Below are positions 18,214-27,373 of a stretch of DNA of 64,000 bases, one piece after another. The stretch is from Ignavibacteria bacterium. Lineage in GTDB: Bacteria; Bacteroidota; Ignavibacteria; Tepidaquicellales; Tepidaquicellaceae. The position numbers were made by a program, and so were the translations under genes. Numbering within the stretch: the first letter of the stretch is position 1; each line of letters starts with the position of its first letter. The DNA is taken from the NCBI GenBank assembly GCA_016709315.1, contig JADJMZ010000005.1, forward strand, positions 434,001 to 498,000, written 5' to 3'. Below the pieces are notes generated by a model. That model was not told the origin of the DNA. It saw only the letters and a list, made by a program, of their open reading frames with translations, and did not search any database.

Positions 18214-18636
18214 TATATCAAGAGAAAACATTTCAAGATCAGTTCTTCTTCTCCAGCCGGCATTTAGCCAGAAATCTTTTGCTGATATGTTTAAGTCGTC
18301 TACCATCAGAATGCATCTTCGTATTCCGGATTTTTTTAATTTAGAAAGACTTCTTTCGATAAGAGATTTTGCTATATTGTTTTTCCTGAACTTCTTACTC
18401 ACGGCAAGATGATATATATAACCTCTTCTTCCGTCATGCCCGCAAAGTATTGATCCTGCTATCTTATTTTGGTTTTTGTCAATGCAGACGTAACTCATTC
18501 CCCTGTTTCTTTTAAGGTATTTATCAAGTTCATCCTTTGTGTCTCCGACAGACAATCTTATGCCTTCATTATTTTTCCAGAGATTTACAAGCTCTTCATA
18601 CATAGATATTTTCATTACTTTGAAAGCTATATCCAT
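18208..18636 (-). CDS. GNAT family N-acetyltransferase
   Basis: This 142-aa protein has the GNAT fold: IAGSILCGHDGRRGYIYHLAV as the central strands, then the acetyl-CoA-binding motif A region AVSKKFRKNNIAKSLI (about residues 82-97). The usual R/Q-x-x-G-x-G/A loop reads RKNNIA, with Asn in place of the first Gly, a deviation found in some family members. The FWLNAGW motif near the C-terminus is typical. The substrate cannot be predicted; the size and layout resemble small-molecule or ribosomal-protein acetyltransferases. It converges on the helical protein gene. Confidence 0.82.
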   Translation of the reverse strand: MDIAFKVMKISMYEELVNLWKNNEGIRLSVGDTKDELDKYLKRNRGMSYVCIDKNQNKIAGSILCGHDGRRGYIYHLAVSKKFRKNNIAKSLIERSLSKLKKSGIRRCILMVDDLNISAKDFWLNAGWRRRTDLEMFSLDIL

Positions 18637-18659
18637 TCAATAAAAATAATTTACTTTAT

Positions 18660-18897
18660 AGAGACTTATGAAAAACCTTACTGTCATCCCCGCCCGCCAG
18701 GAGCAGACTGTACGTAAACAAAGAAATCACCTCAAAGTCTCTAAGACTCTAAGTTAAAAACTTTCAATACAAGATTTTTTGAGCCTTAGTGACTTTGAGG
18801 TTTTTCTCTTAAATAGTTTTCGGACAGACTGGAGCATGCCAGTCTTGCGTCATGTCGGGCAGGAATGACAAACTGTTTAAGCTTTTCAGAAGTCTCT
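18660..18897. repeat. Outer inverted repeat of a composite palindromic element
   Basis: The left arm (18660-18698) starts AGAGACTTATGAAAA and ends TGTCATCCCCGCCCG. The right arm (18855-18897) is its imperfect complement, with a central gap of about 155 nt that holds the second palindrome. The TGTCATxCCxGCCC word resembles intergenic elements seen in many bacteria. No transposase is present, so it could be a MITE-like remnant or a structured RNA element. Confidence 0.55.
18729..18801. repeat. Imperfect inverted repeat of CTCAAAGTCTC-like words (copy B)
   Basis: The left arm (18729-18753) reads ACCTCAAAGTCTCTAAG and onward. The right arm (18781-18801) is its imperfect complement (GAGCCTTAGTGACTTTGAGG). 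It is nested within the outer repeat at 18660-18897 and shares about 20 of 25 positions with the copy at 756-780. Confidence 0.6.
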
Positions 18898-18964
18898 TCA
18901 TATTAAATTCATAGTAATCAGCTAAAACAAATTCCAAATTCCAAATCCTGAATCCCAAATCCAG

Positions 18965-20932
18965 TTAGTCTTCATCTTCCATTCTCAGCTTTTCCAGCAC
19001 AGAAAAATCTTCAAGCGTTGTTACATCTCCTTTGACTTCGCCGCTGTGCGCAAGTTCTCTTAGCAGTCTTCTCATTATTTTTCCGCTCCTTGTTTTAGGT
19101 AGCATATCAGTGAATCTAATCTCATCAGGTCTTGCAAGCGCTCCTATCTCTTTTACAACCCAGTTTTTCAGTTCCTCTTTAAGTTCATCGGTCGGAGTCT
19201 GACTTCCTTCCAGAGTAACGAATGCGCAGATCGCGCTTCCTTTTATTTCATCAGGTTTGCCGACGATTGCTGCTTCAGCCACTTTTACATGAGCAACAAG
19301 CGCAGATTCTATTTCTGCAGTCCCGAGTCTGTGACCGCTGACATTTAGCACATCATCCACTCTTCCCATCACCCAGAAATATCCGTCCTTGTCTACTCTT
19401 GCGCCGTCACCTGTAAAATAAATTCCCGGAAATTCGCTCCAGTATTGTTTTTTATATCTGTCATCGTCTTTATAAATGGTTCTCAGCATTGCGGGCCATG
19501 GTTTCTTAATAATAAGAAGTCCGCCGTTTCCTTTCCCGACTTTCCTTCCCTGCTTGTCAACTACTTCAGCTTCAATTCCGAAAAAAGGAAGTGTTCCAGA
19601 ACCTGGTTTTGTCGGAGTCGCTCCCGGCAATGGCGAGATCATAATAGCGCCTGTTTCAGTCTGCCACCATGTATCAACGATCGGACATTTTTCCCTGCCG
19701 ATCATTTTATTATACCACATCCACGCTTCAGGATTAATCGGCTCACCGACTGTTCCGAGCAGCCGAAGAGAATTAAGCTTATATTTTTCCACCCAGTGAT
19801 TTCCCCATTTAATGAAAGCGCGGATAGCAGTCGGAGCTGTATAAAAAATTGATATCTTGTATTTGTCTATCATCTGCCAGAACCTGTCCGGATGAGGAAA
19901 ATTCGGAGCGCCTTCATAAAGGAATACAGTCGCGCCGTTTTGAAGCGGACCGTAAACAACGTAACTGTGTCCTGTTACCCAGCCGATATCTGCCGTGCAC
20001 CAGAATATATCCTCGTCTTTAATATCAAAAATATATTTTGTCGTTATATATGTCTGTACAGAATAACCTCCAGTGGTGTGAAGTATGCCTTTCGGCTTGC
20101 CTGTAGTTCCGCTGGTGTAAAGAATAAACAAAGGATGCTCGCTGTTTAATTTTTCCGCCGGACAATGTTCATCTGCATCCTTCATTTCCTCATGATACCA
20201 TTTGTCAATGAACTCATTCCACTTAATTTCACAGCCGCATCTGTTAATAACTATAACATTTTTGACCGAAGGACAATTCGGAATAGCTTCGTCCACGTTA
20301 TTTTTCAAATGAACTATCTGTCCTCTTCTGTATGCGCCGTCGGCAGTAATCACAAGTGAAGCTTCCGCATCCGTAATTCTGTCAACAAGAGCGTGAGCGG
20401 AAAATCCGCCGAAAATTACCGAATGCACAGCTCCTATCCTGGCGCAGGAAAGCATTGCTACCACTGCTTCAGGGATCATCGGCATATAAATAACTACTCT
20501 GTCTCCTTTTTTAATACCAAGATTTTTCAGAACATTGGAAAACTTACAGACCTCATTGTGTAACTGATTGTATGTCAGAGTTTTTGTATCTCCGTGCTCG
20601 CCTTCAAAAAACAAAGCGACTTTATTTTTTCTGTGACCTTCAAGATGTCTGTCGAGACAATTGTAAGACAGATTTATTTTCCCTCCTGTAAACCATTGTG
20701 AATGCGGAGCTTTCCATTTCAATACATTTGTCCACTTCTTGAACCAGTGAAGTTCTTCTGCAACTTTCCCCCAAAACTTTTCCGGATCCTTTATTGATCT
20801 GTCATAAGCTTTCCTGTATTGCTGAAATGATTTTATGTATGCGGCTGAAGAAAAAGATTTATCCGGCTTGAATAATCTGTTCTCTCTGGAAAGAGAAGTG
20901 ATGTTCTGCTCTTTTTTCTTTTTGTCTGACAT
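18965..20932 (-). CDS. acs: Acetyl-CoA synthetase (acetate-CoA ligase)
   Basis: Acs converts acetate, ATP and CoA to acetyl-CoA via acetyl-AMP. The 655-aa length is standard. It shows the AMP-binding signature LYTSGTTGKPKGILHTTGG, the adenylate-forming motifs DTWWQTETG and YFTGDGARVDKDGY, and the C-terminal PKTRSGKIMRRLLRE block whose lysine is the catalytic and acetylation-regulated residue. The upstream gap contains tandem dyads (21182-21215) that may be operators. There is no obvious partner gene alongside. Confidence 0.96.
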   Translation of the reverse strand: MSDKKKKEQNITSLSRENRLFKPDKSFSSAAYIKSFQQYRKAYDRSIKDPEKFWGKVAEELHWFKKWTNVLKWKAPHSQWFTGGKINLSYNCLDRHLEGHRKNKVALFFEGEHGDTKTLTYNQLHNEVCKFSNVLKNLGIKKGDRVVIYMPMIPEAVVAMLSCARIGAVHSVIFGGFSAHALVDRITDAEASLVITADGAYRRGQIVHLKNNVDEAIPNCPSVKNVIVINRCGCEIKWNEFIDKWYHEEMKDADEHCPAEKLNSEHPLFILYTSGTTGKPKGILHTTGGYSVQTYITTKYIFDIKDEDIFWCTADIGWVTGHSYVVYGPLQNGATVFLYEGAPNFPHPDRFWQMIDKYKISIFYTAPTAIRAFIKWGNHWVEKYKLNSLRLLGTVGEPINPEAWMWYNKMIGREKCPIVDTWWQTETGAIMISPLPGATPTKPGSGTLPFFGIEAEVVDKQGRKVGKGNGGLLIIKKPWPAMLRTIYKDDDRYKKQYWSEFPGIYFTGDGARVDKDGYFWVMGRVDDVLNVSGHRLGTAEIESALVAHVKVAEAAIVGKPDEIKGSAICAFVTLEGSQTPTDELKEELKNWVVKEIGALARPDEIRFTDMLPKTRSGKIMRRLLRELAHSGEVKGDVTTLEDFSVLEKLRMEDED

Positions 20933-21247
20933 AATGAATTAAAAATTTTTAATTGATCAAAATTAAGTATTTAGATTCAAATAAAAAACGCTCTACAGAA
21001 ACAATCAAACCGCTGATTCGAAGCCGCGTATATTCTGAATTTCTTTTTGGTAATTCCTAAATGCTGATTTCAAATGCATGAGAAACATAAAATAGTTATT
21101 GGAGAGTGTGTAAGAGTATGAAAAGATATTTACAATATCCGGATAAATTTATTCGGCAGATCGGGTGACATATCCGTTGTGTTGAAACCTTATTTCAATT
21201 ATGAAACATATTTCAAATTAATTCTTTATGCAGGCATGCTATTGAAA
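20933..21247. other. Upstream region of acs with tandem dyads and a near-palindrome
   Basis: This 315-nt gap upstream of acs is non-coding. It holds two TTGAAA-type dyads (21182-21215, listed separately) and an 18-nt near-palindrome around 21138-21160, CCGGATAAATTTATTCGG (16 of 18 symmetric). No promoter was found that I would assert. Confidence 0.45.
21182..21215. promoter_or_regulatory. Two tandem GAAA-N(4-5)-TTTC dyads upstream of acs
   Basis: TTGAAA-CCTTA-TTTCAA (21182-21198) is followed by TGAAA-CATA-TTTCA (21202-21215). The centres lie about 18 nt apart, close to two helical turns. Both lie about 250 nt upstream of the acs start. Binding by a transcription factor is inference. Confidence 0.4.
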
Positions 21248-21946
21248 TTAAAGATTTAATTTACTTTTAGCATAATTATATATTTCATAATCCAGTTCAT
21301 TATATTTTTTGAAATTATCTATGTATTCTTCTGTAAGCAAAACTAACTGTTCATCTTTCTCGGAATAGTTAAGTAAAGGTACTTTCAGTTTTGGTTTGTT
21401 TAATCTTTCCGCTAGTATATCAAAAGAGTATTGAAGTTTTTCTGTTATGCCAATAAAAAAATATCTGTCAAGAACATCTTTATAATATTCTTCATCACAT
21501 CCCATATAATAAGAAATTAGATTTCTGTTAGATTCAATGAAATCTTTTAAAGTCGAATTCATCCTGCCGAATTTTCTTGAGTAATAGTAAAATGAAATAA
21601 AAAAATCCAAGGGTTCTCTAAGAAATGTAAAACACTTTATCTCATCTTTTCTGGAAATAATTTCAGGATATCGCTGATGTACAAAAGTACCGTCACAAAG
21701 ATAATGACCTGCTATGCAATGATCACTGCTTATAAGATCAATATTAATCCTGTTATTAATATACATATTCAAATCATCTGAACTTTCATGATAATCCGGA
21801 ATTATGTTAAACCATTTGCTTAAAACTGAAATAACCGAAGTTCCACCGCATTTCATCATATGATGAAATATATAAGCAGGTTTGTGCTTTAGAAATTGCC
21901 CGGGAGAAGAGAATGTATTTGAAGTAAGAATGTAAACTTTTTTCAT
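21248..21946 (-). CDS. Sulfotransferase family protein
   Basis: This 232-aa protein fits the PAPS-dependent sulfotransferase superfamily (Sulfotransfer_2 type). It has the 5'-phosphosulfate loop FHHMMKCGGTSV near residues 27-38, with Lys32 and Thr36, and the 3'-phosphate segment FTFLREPLDFFISFYYYSR with Arg110. Eukaryotic relatives sulfate glycans, so a role in modifying surface polysaccharides is plausible, but the substrate is unknown. There is no signal peptide, so it is cytoplasmic. It is isolated between acs and the divergent fabD. Confidence 0.75.
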   Translation of the reverse strand: MKKVYILTSNTFSSPGQFLKHKPAYIFHHMMKCGGTSVISVLSKWFNIIPDYHESSDDLNMYINNRINIDLISSDHCIAGHYLCDGTFVHQRYPEIISRKDEIKCFTFLREPLDFFISFYYYSRKFGRMNSTLKDFIESNRNLISYYMGCDEEYYKDVLDRYFFIGITEKLQYSFDILAERLNKPKLKVPLLNYSEKDEQLVLLTEEYIDNFKKYNELDYEIYNYAKSKLNL

Positions 21947-22215
21947 TTTCAGTATTTCTGATATATTAGCATATAAAAGAATTGCAGATATTTATTTTCA
22001 TATTAATTTTGCATACAACAATTTACAATTCAAATAACAGTGTATATTAATTCCGTAACTACCTTCATCATTATGCTAATTATTAATTTAGAAAGAAATT
22101 TATTTCAATAACAAATCTTTTGCGTAAATTTATTTTGCATTTTATCGCATAATATTCTTAAATTGATTTAACATCTTAATTTAATTAATTTGAATAAAAT
22201 AAAACAAATTGAAAG

Positions 22216-23148
22216 ATGAGCAGGATTGCTTTTGTTTTCCCCGGACAAGGTTCGCAGACAGTGGGCATGGGAAAAGATTTGTACGAGGAATTTGAGATTG
22301 CTAAGGAAATTTATTCTGCAGCCGATGACATTATGGGAATGCACTTGAGCGCAATTTCTTTTGACGGACCTGCGGAAATACTTACTCAGACTCACATAAC
22401 ACAGCCGGCGCTTTTTGTTCACTCCTATATTCTTACCAGACTTATCGGTGATAAAATCAAAGCTCATACTACTGCAGGACATTCTCTCGGAGAATATACT
22501 GCAAATGTATTTGCTGAATCAATTTCTTTTGAAGCAGGTTTAAAACTTGTCATTAAAAGAGGAAATCTGATGAAAGAATCAGGCAGTATCAGACCCGGCA
22601 CTATGGCAGCTATAATCGGACTTGACCAGAATCAGATTGAAGAAATTTGCAATAAAGCTTCGGAGCATCAGATCGTTCAGCCTGCTAATTACAATGCTCC
22701 GGGACAAATCGTTATTTCAGGAGATGTGGATGCTGTAAGACGCGCAATGAAAATAGCAAAAGAAGAACCTTACAAAGCAAGAATGGCAAAAGAACTTCAG
22801 GTCAGCGGTGCATTTCATTCGGAATTAATGGTGACATCATCAGAAGAGTTGAGAGTCACACTTGACAAGACTGAATTTAAAAATGCTGCTATACCTGTCT
22901 TTACAAATTCAGATGCCGAACCGGTAGAAGATAAAGACATAATAAGAAATTCTCTTTTCAGACAGCTAATGTCTTCGGTGAAATGGCAGGGACTTACTGA
23001 ATGCATGATAAACGAATTTAATGTTTCCAAGTTTTATGAAATCGGTTCCGGGAAAGTACTTACCGGGCTTATAAAAAGAATTAACCCTGATGTTGAAATT
23101 CACAATATCGGAACTGCCGAAGATCTTAAAAATTATAATTTAATATGA
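22216..23148 (+). CDS. fabD: Malonyl-CoA:ACP transacylase
   Basis: FabD loads malonyl onto acyl carrier protein, the entry step of fatty-acid elongation. The 310-aa protein begins with the FPGQGSQ oxyanion motif at residues 8-14 and has the nucleophile Ser90 in GHSLGEY. A conserved His follows later in the GAFHSELM region. It overlaps the next gene by 4 nt (ATGA), so the two are co-translated. fabG lies two genes downstream. Confidence 0.96.
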   Translation: MSRIAFVFPGQGSQTVGMGKDLYEEFEIAKEIYSAADDIMGMHLSAISFDGPAEILTQTHITQPALFVHSYILTRLIGDKIKAHTTAGHSLGEYTANVFAESISFEAGLKLVIKRGNLMKESGSIRPGTMAAIIGLDQNQIEEICNKASEHQIVQPANYNAPGQIVISGDVDAVRRAMKIAKEEPYKARMAKELQVSGAFHSELMVTSSEELRVTLDKTEFKNAAIPVFTNSDAEPVEDKDIIRNSLFRQLMSSVKWQGLTECMINEFNVSKFYEIGSGKVLTGLIKRINPDVEIHNIGTAEDLKNYNLI

Positions 23149-23780
23149 GCGAAGAAACAGAGTATCTTGAATTTAAAGGAATGAAAATAGATCCTGTTAT
23201 TTTTACACAGGGTTTTGTGCCCGGCTGCAATATTAGTATTTGCGGCGGTCAGTGCTGTAACTGGGGAGTATATATGGACAGGGATTTTCAGCCGGTGATA
23301 ATGGAGTATGAAAATCAGATAAAGGATGTAATGGATGAGTTTCAGCCGAGAGACAGTTCGCTGTGGTTTGAAAAAGAACTTGAGGAAGACACCGATTTTC
23401 CATCGGGTTATGCGATTGGCACTGAGCTCTTTGTAAATAATAAGGGAACAACTCAATGTGTTTTTAAGGATAAGCGCGGTTACTGCTCGCTTCAGGTAAT
23501 GGCAGTTGAGAACGGCAAACACAAATGGGAAATCAAACCTAAGTACTGCATAATGTATCCGATAACAATTATTGATGAAGTGCTTACTGTTGACAATGAT
23601 CATTCTGAACGGCTTGACTACTGCGGAGTTCAGCACACTGAAAATTATACCCAGACTATTTTTGATGCTATGACGGAGGAAATTAAATTCATTCTGGGAG
23701 AAGAAGGATATAATTTTCTCAATGAGCACTACAAAAAAAATTATCAGAAAAAATATCAGATCGAAATTAAAATCAATTAA
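23145..23780 (+). CDS. DUF3109 family cysteine-cluster protein
   Basis: The 211-aa protein has eight cysteines placed as in the DUF3109/YkgJ family: Cys28, Cys33 and Cys37-Cys38, then Cys105, Cys114, Cys135 (KPKYCIMYPI) and Cys160. These are likely to bind zinc or an iron-sulfur centre. The family is common in Bacteroidetes but has no settled function. Its ATGA overlap with fabD and position before fabG suggests co-expression with fatty-acid synthesis genes, which may be only operon convenience. Confidence 0.85.
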   Translation: MSEETEYLEFKGMKIDPVIFTQGFVPGCNISICGGQCCNWGVYMDRDFQPVIMEYENQIKDVMDEFQPRDSSLWFEKELEEDTDFPSGYAIGTELFVNNKGTTQCVFKDKRGYCSLQVMAVENGKHKWEIKPKYCIMYPITIIDEVLTVDNDHSERLDYCGVQHTENYTQTIFDAMTEEIKFILGEEGYNFLNEHYKKNYQKKYQIEIKIN

Positions 23781-23801
23781 CTTTAAAACAAAAAACACCG
23801 G

Positions 23802-24530
23802 ATGACGGAATTCAGTGACAAAGTAGTTCTCATTACAGGCGGATCAAGAGGAATCGGTAAAGCAATAGCTGAACTTTTTATAAATGAAAATGCGACTGTG
23901 ATAGTTACTTACAGAAATTCAATCGATAATGAATATTTCAATTCAAAAAATATTTTTCATTTTAAATGTGATGTGGCTGATATGAAATCTGTCCAGGAAG
24001 TTACTGACGGTATATTGAAAGACCATTCAAAGATAGATGTGCTGGTAAACAATGCCGGAATTACTAAAGACGGGCTGCTTATGAGAATGAGTGAGGAAGA
24101 CTGGGATGCTGTACTGGATACGAATTTAAAAGGAGTATTCAATATGACAAAAGCTGTTTCAAGAAGTATGATGAGCAAGCGGTACGGAAAAATAATCAAC
24201 ATAACTTCGATTGTCGGTATCACGGGAAATGCAGGTCAGTCAAATTATGTTGCTTCAAAAGCCGGAGTTATAGGATTTACAAAGTCCGTTGCAAAGGAAC
24301 TTGCTTCAAGGAATATTAATATCAACGCAGTAGCTCCGGGATTCATTGAAACCGAAATGACTGATAAACTTCCTGAAGAAGTCAGAAAGAATTATATGAA
24401 TGCTATTCCTCTGAAAAGATTCGGCAAAGGTGAAGACATAGCTAAAACTGTCAGATTCCTTGCATCAGATGATTCGGGATATATTACAGGGCAGACTATC
24501 TGCGTTGACGGCGGAATAGTAATGCAGTAA
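23802..24530 (+). CDS. fabG: 3-oxoacyl-ACP reductase
   Basis: FabG reduces 3-oxoacyl-ACP with NADPH in each elongation cycle. The 242-aa SDR shows the nucleotide loop TGGSRGIGKA near residues 12-21, NNAG near 84-87, the catalytic Ser in ITSIVG, the Tyr-x3-Lys pair in YVASKAG, and the typical C-terminus GYITGQTICVDGG. Clustering with fabD supports FabG over a generic SDR. Confidence 0.93.
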   Translation: MTEFSDKVVLITGGSRGIGKAIAELFINENATVIVTYRNSIDNEYFNSKNIFHFKCDVADMKSVQEVTDGILKDHSKIDVLVNNAGITKDGLLMRMSEEDWDAVLDTNLKGVFNMTKAVSRSMMSKRYGKIINITSIVGITGNAGQSNYVASKAGVIGFTKSVAKELASRNININAVAPGFIETEMTDKLPEEVRKNYMNAIPLKRFGKGEDIAKTVRFLASDDSGYITGQTICVDGGIVMQ

Positions 24531-24560
24531 AAAATATTTTATAAACCTAATAAAGACAGA

Positions 24561-24962
24561 ATGAATTCAAATAAACACAACCTACCTTTACTTCCAAAAT
24601 TTTTTCTGCTGTCAGCAGTGTTATTCTTTCTTGTTTCAGGATGCAAAACAAACATGGACAATATTATTGGAAAGGTTTATCTGTATGAAGACAGTGTATT
24701 CACTTTTACTGCCGGTTTTGACAAAGACACACTTTATTATATTATGAAAGATGCGCAGCGTCCTTATTTTCACAGATCAAAATATACATCCAAAAAAGTA
24801 GATGACTCTACTTTTATAATAGAGTTAACTGACAAGCCGAAATTCTGGGAAAAGAATACCTGGGAAATTGTAGTAAATGACAGCAAAGGATTTTTCTCAA
24901 AAGAATCACGGAAGTATTACAAACTTTATTCGGACAGCATGATTGTAAAAAAAGCTTTTTAA
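24561..24962 (+). CDS. Hypothetical lipoprotein
   Basis: The 133-aa protein has a signal peptide with a lipobox LVSGC and the lipidated Cys28, so it is predicted to be anchored in a membrane. The mature part is short, has a pronounced beta character and many charged residues, and shows no domain I recognise. It lies between fabG and the mutase with small gaps, probably in the same transcript. Confidence 0.7.
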   Translation: MNSNKHNLPLLPKFFLLSAVLFFLVSGCKTNMDNIIGKVYLYEDSVFTFTAGFDKDTLYYIMKDAQRPYFHRSKYTSKKVDDSTFIIELTDKPKFWEKNTWEIVVNDSKGFFSKESRKYYKLYSDSMIVKKAF

Positions 24963-25054
24963 ATCTTTAGTAAGTTAAGAAGTAAGAGTATTTTTATTAT
25001 GAGTATTCCTGAACAGCAGATGATAAGTATTTTGAAATTTTAATCTCAGAAAAA

Positions 25055-26629
25055 ATGAACAGTAAAATAAAATTAAGAAAAGAAACTTTTAAAACAGATT
25101 CGGAAATTTTAATTCCGGAATTTTTAAACTCTTCGGACACTCTTCCTGACCCGGGAGTTTATCCTTATATCAGAGGAGTTCACGGGTCCATGTACCGCTC
25201 AAGATTCTGGACAATGAGACAGTATGCCGGATTCGCATCAGCAGAAGAGTCAAATAAAAGATATAAATTTTTAATAGGATCCGGGACAACAGGGCTTTCA
25301 ATTGCGTTTGACCTTCCTACTCAGATAGGGTATGACAGCGATGATCACATGAGTGAAGGCGAAGTTGGCAAAGCGGGAGTAGCAATAGATTCTCTTGAGG
25401 ACATGGAAACTTTGTTTGATGGAATTACACTCGGAGAGATTACTACATCTATGACTATAAATTCTACAGCAGCCATTCTTCTTATGATGTACGTTGCAAT
25501 TGCAAAAAGACAAAATGCAGATCTGAAAAAGTTATCCGGCACTATACAAAATGACTTACTGAAAGAGTATATTGCAAGAGGAACATATATTTACCCGCCA
25601 AAGCAATCAATGAGACTTATCACAGACATTTTCAAGTATTGCAGCCAGAATCTTCCTTCATGGAATACGATTTCAATAAGCGGATATCATATAAGGGAAG
25701 CAGGATCGAGTGCTGTTCATGAGGTTGCATTTACACTTTCCGACGGCATCGAATATGTTAAAAGCGCAATTGAATCAGGACTCGATGTTGATGATTTTGC
25801 CAAAAGACTTTCTTTCTTTTTTAATTCGCATAATAATTTCGCTGAAGAAGTGGCAAAGTTCAGAGCTGCAAGAAAAATCTGGGCTGTAATAATGAAAGAA
25901 AGATTTAATGCAAAAGATGAAAACAGCATGAAGCTGCGATTTCATGCTCAGACCGGAGGGTCTACTCTTTCTGATAAACAAATTGAGAACAACATTGTAA
26001 GAGTTACTATTCAGGCTCTTGCCGCTGTACTGGGAGGATGTCAGTCTCTTCATACTAACGGAAAGGATGAAGCTATTGCACTTCCGACCGAACTGGCAGT
26101 TCAGACTGCATTAAGGACACAGCAGATAATTGCTTATGAAAGCGGAGTTGCAGACAGCGTTGATTTGCTCGGCGGTTCCTATCTGATCGAATATCTGACA
26201 AAACAGATAGAAGAGAAAGCCTGGGAATATATTAAAAAGATTGATGATCTTGGAGGCGCTTCCAAAGCTATAGAGGTTGGGTTTCAGAAAAATGAGATCG
26301 AGCAGAATGCTTACCAGACTCAATTGGATATTGAGAATAAAAAGATCATTGAAGTAGGTGTAAATGAATTCACGACTGAGCATGATGAGGAGCATATCGT
26401 GTTTAAAGTGGATGATAATGTCAGAAAGAAACAAATAGAAAAGCTTAAAACTCTGAGAAAGAAAAGGGATAATGCAAAAGTAAACTCAATACTCGAGACT
26501 ATAAAGTTAAAGGCAATGACGGATGAAAACCTGCTTTCATTTATTCTTGAAGCAGTTGAAAATTATGCAACTGTCGGGGAAATTTCAAATTCACTCAGAG
26601 AAGTCTGGGGAGAGTATAAAGCTTTTTAG
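25055..26629 (+). CDS. Methylmalonyl-CoA mutase catalytic subunit (no B12-binding domain)
   Basis: This is the alpha-chain-type catalytic barrel of methylmalonyl-CoA mutase, which interconverts methylmalonyl-CoA and succinyl-CoA. The 524-aa length matches the stand-alone barrel found in split mutases. Conserved blocks are RQYAGFASAEESN (family Tyr), TIQNDLLKEYIARGTYIYPP (family Arg) and ISISGYHIREAGSSA. The Tyr and Arg are those of methylmalonyl-CoA mutase rather than isobutyryl-CoA mutase. The Asp-x-His-x-x-Gly B12 domain is missing, so a separate cobalamin subunit must exist elsewhere. None is in this window. Confidence 0.9.
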   Translation: MNSKIKLRKETFKTDSEILIPEFLNSSDTLPDPGVYPYIRGVHGSMYRSRFWTMRQYAGFASAEESNKRYKFLIGSGTTGLSIAFDLPTQIGYDSDDHMSEGEVGKAGVAIDSLEDMETLFDGITLGEITTSMTINSTAAILLMMYVAIAKRQNADLKKLSGTIQNDLLKEYIARGTYIYPPKQSMRLITDIFKYCSQNLPSWNTISISGYHIREAGSSAVHEVAFTLSDGIEYVKSAIESGLDVDDFAKRLSFFFNSHNNFAEEVAKFRAARKIWAVIMKERFNAKDENSMKLRFHAQTGGSTLSDKQIENNIVRVTIQALAAVLGGCQSLHTNGKDEAIALPTELAVQTALRTQQIIAYESGVADSVDLLGGSYLIEYLTKQIEEKAWEYIKKIDDLGGASKAIEVGFQKNEIEQNAYQTQLDIENKKIIEVGVNEFTTEHDEEHIVFKVDDNVRKKQIEKLKTLRKKRDNAKVNSILETIKLKAMTDENLLSFILEAVENYATVGEISNSLREVWGEYKAF

Positions 26630-26659
26630 TATTTTTCTGATAAATTACAAAACACAATT

Positions 26660-27370
26660 ATGATTCAAAAAGTCATCTGGATCACAGGAGCTTCCACAGG
26701 GATCGGAAAAGAAATTGCTATGGAATTTTCAAGAGCGGGACACATAGTAGTAGTAACTGCTAGAAGAAAATCCAGACTTGTAAAAATAGTAAGCGAGATC
26801 AAGTTTGCTGACAGGGAAGCTTCAGCTTTTGTCTGTAATGTAATGTCCGAAAGAAGCGTTCAGATAACTGCAAAAAGGATTCGTGAAAAGTACGGAAGCA
26901 TTGATGTGCTGGTTAACAATGCCGGTGTTACAGTTTTCAAATCTTTTCTGGAAACAAAAACTTTTGATTATGATAACGTTATTGATACAAACCTCCGGGG
27001 TTCTTTTCTTTGCATGAAAAATGTAATCCCACAGATGATAAAGAATAAGAAAGGACATATCATAAACATACTTTCGGTAGCTGCTAATACAGCTTTTGAA
27101 AACAGTTCGGTCTATTCAGCTTCCAAAGCAGGATTACTTGCAATGTCAAACGGATTAAGAGAAGAAGTAAGAAGATACAATATCAAAGTCACTAATATTT
27201 TGCCTGGAGCGACAGAAACACCAATGTGGGACAGCAAATCAAGACAAAGATATAAAAACAGAATGATGTCCCCTTCTGATATTGCCAGAATAACGCTTGA
27301 AGTTTTTCAGCAGCCCAGAAAAGTACTGATAGAAGAGGTAATTATCCGACCTGTTAAAGGCGATATATAA
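26660..27370 (+). CDS. SDR family oxidoreductase
   Basis: This 236-aa short-chain dehydrogenase/reductase has the classical TGASTGIGKE cofactor loop, VLVNNAG, Ser in ILSVAAN and the Tyr-x3-Lys pair in VYSASKAGLL. The cofactor loop is followed by TARRKSRL, basic residues that favour NADP(H). The substrate is not evident. It lies 30 nt after the mutase, probably the last gene of the operon, before the secD promoter. Confidence 0.85.
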   Translation: MIQKVIWITGASTGIGKEIAMEFSRAGHIVVVTARRKSRLVKIVSEIKFADREASAFVCNVMSERSVQITAKRIREKYGSIDVLVNNAGVTVFKSFLETKTFDYDNVIDTNLRGSFLCMKNVIPQMIKNKKGHIINILSVAANTAFENSSVYSASKAGLLAMSNGLREEVRRYNIKVTNILPGATETPMWDSKSRQRYKNRMMSPSDIARITLEVFQQPRKVLIEEVIIRPVKGDI

Positions 27371-27373
27371 TTT

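Larger units (their letters stand above)
18637..18964. other. Repeat-rich intergenic region between the GNAT gene and acs
   Basis: This 328-nt gap is nearly all repeat. It contains an outer inverted repeat (18660-18897), an inner palindrome (18729-18801), and a low-complexity run of the word AAATTCC/AATCC at 18928-18962 that abuts the acs stop. No ORF or terminator of the usual type is seen. Confidence 0.6.

Noticed and set aside
23133..23798. Long reverse-strand frame of 221 codons opposite the DUF3109 gene
   Set aside because: Phe/Leu/Ile-rich mirror of a well-supported cysteine-cluster gene; no ribosome site or family.
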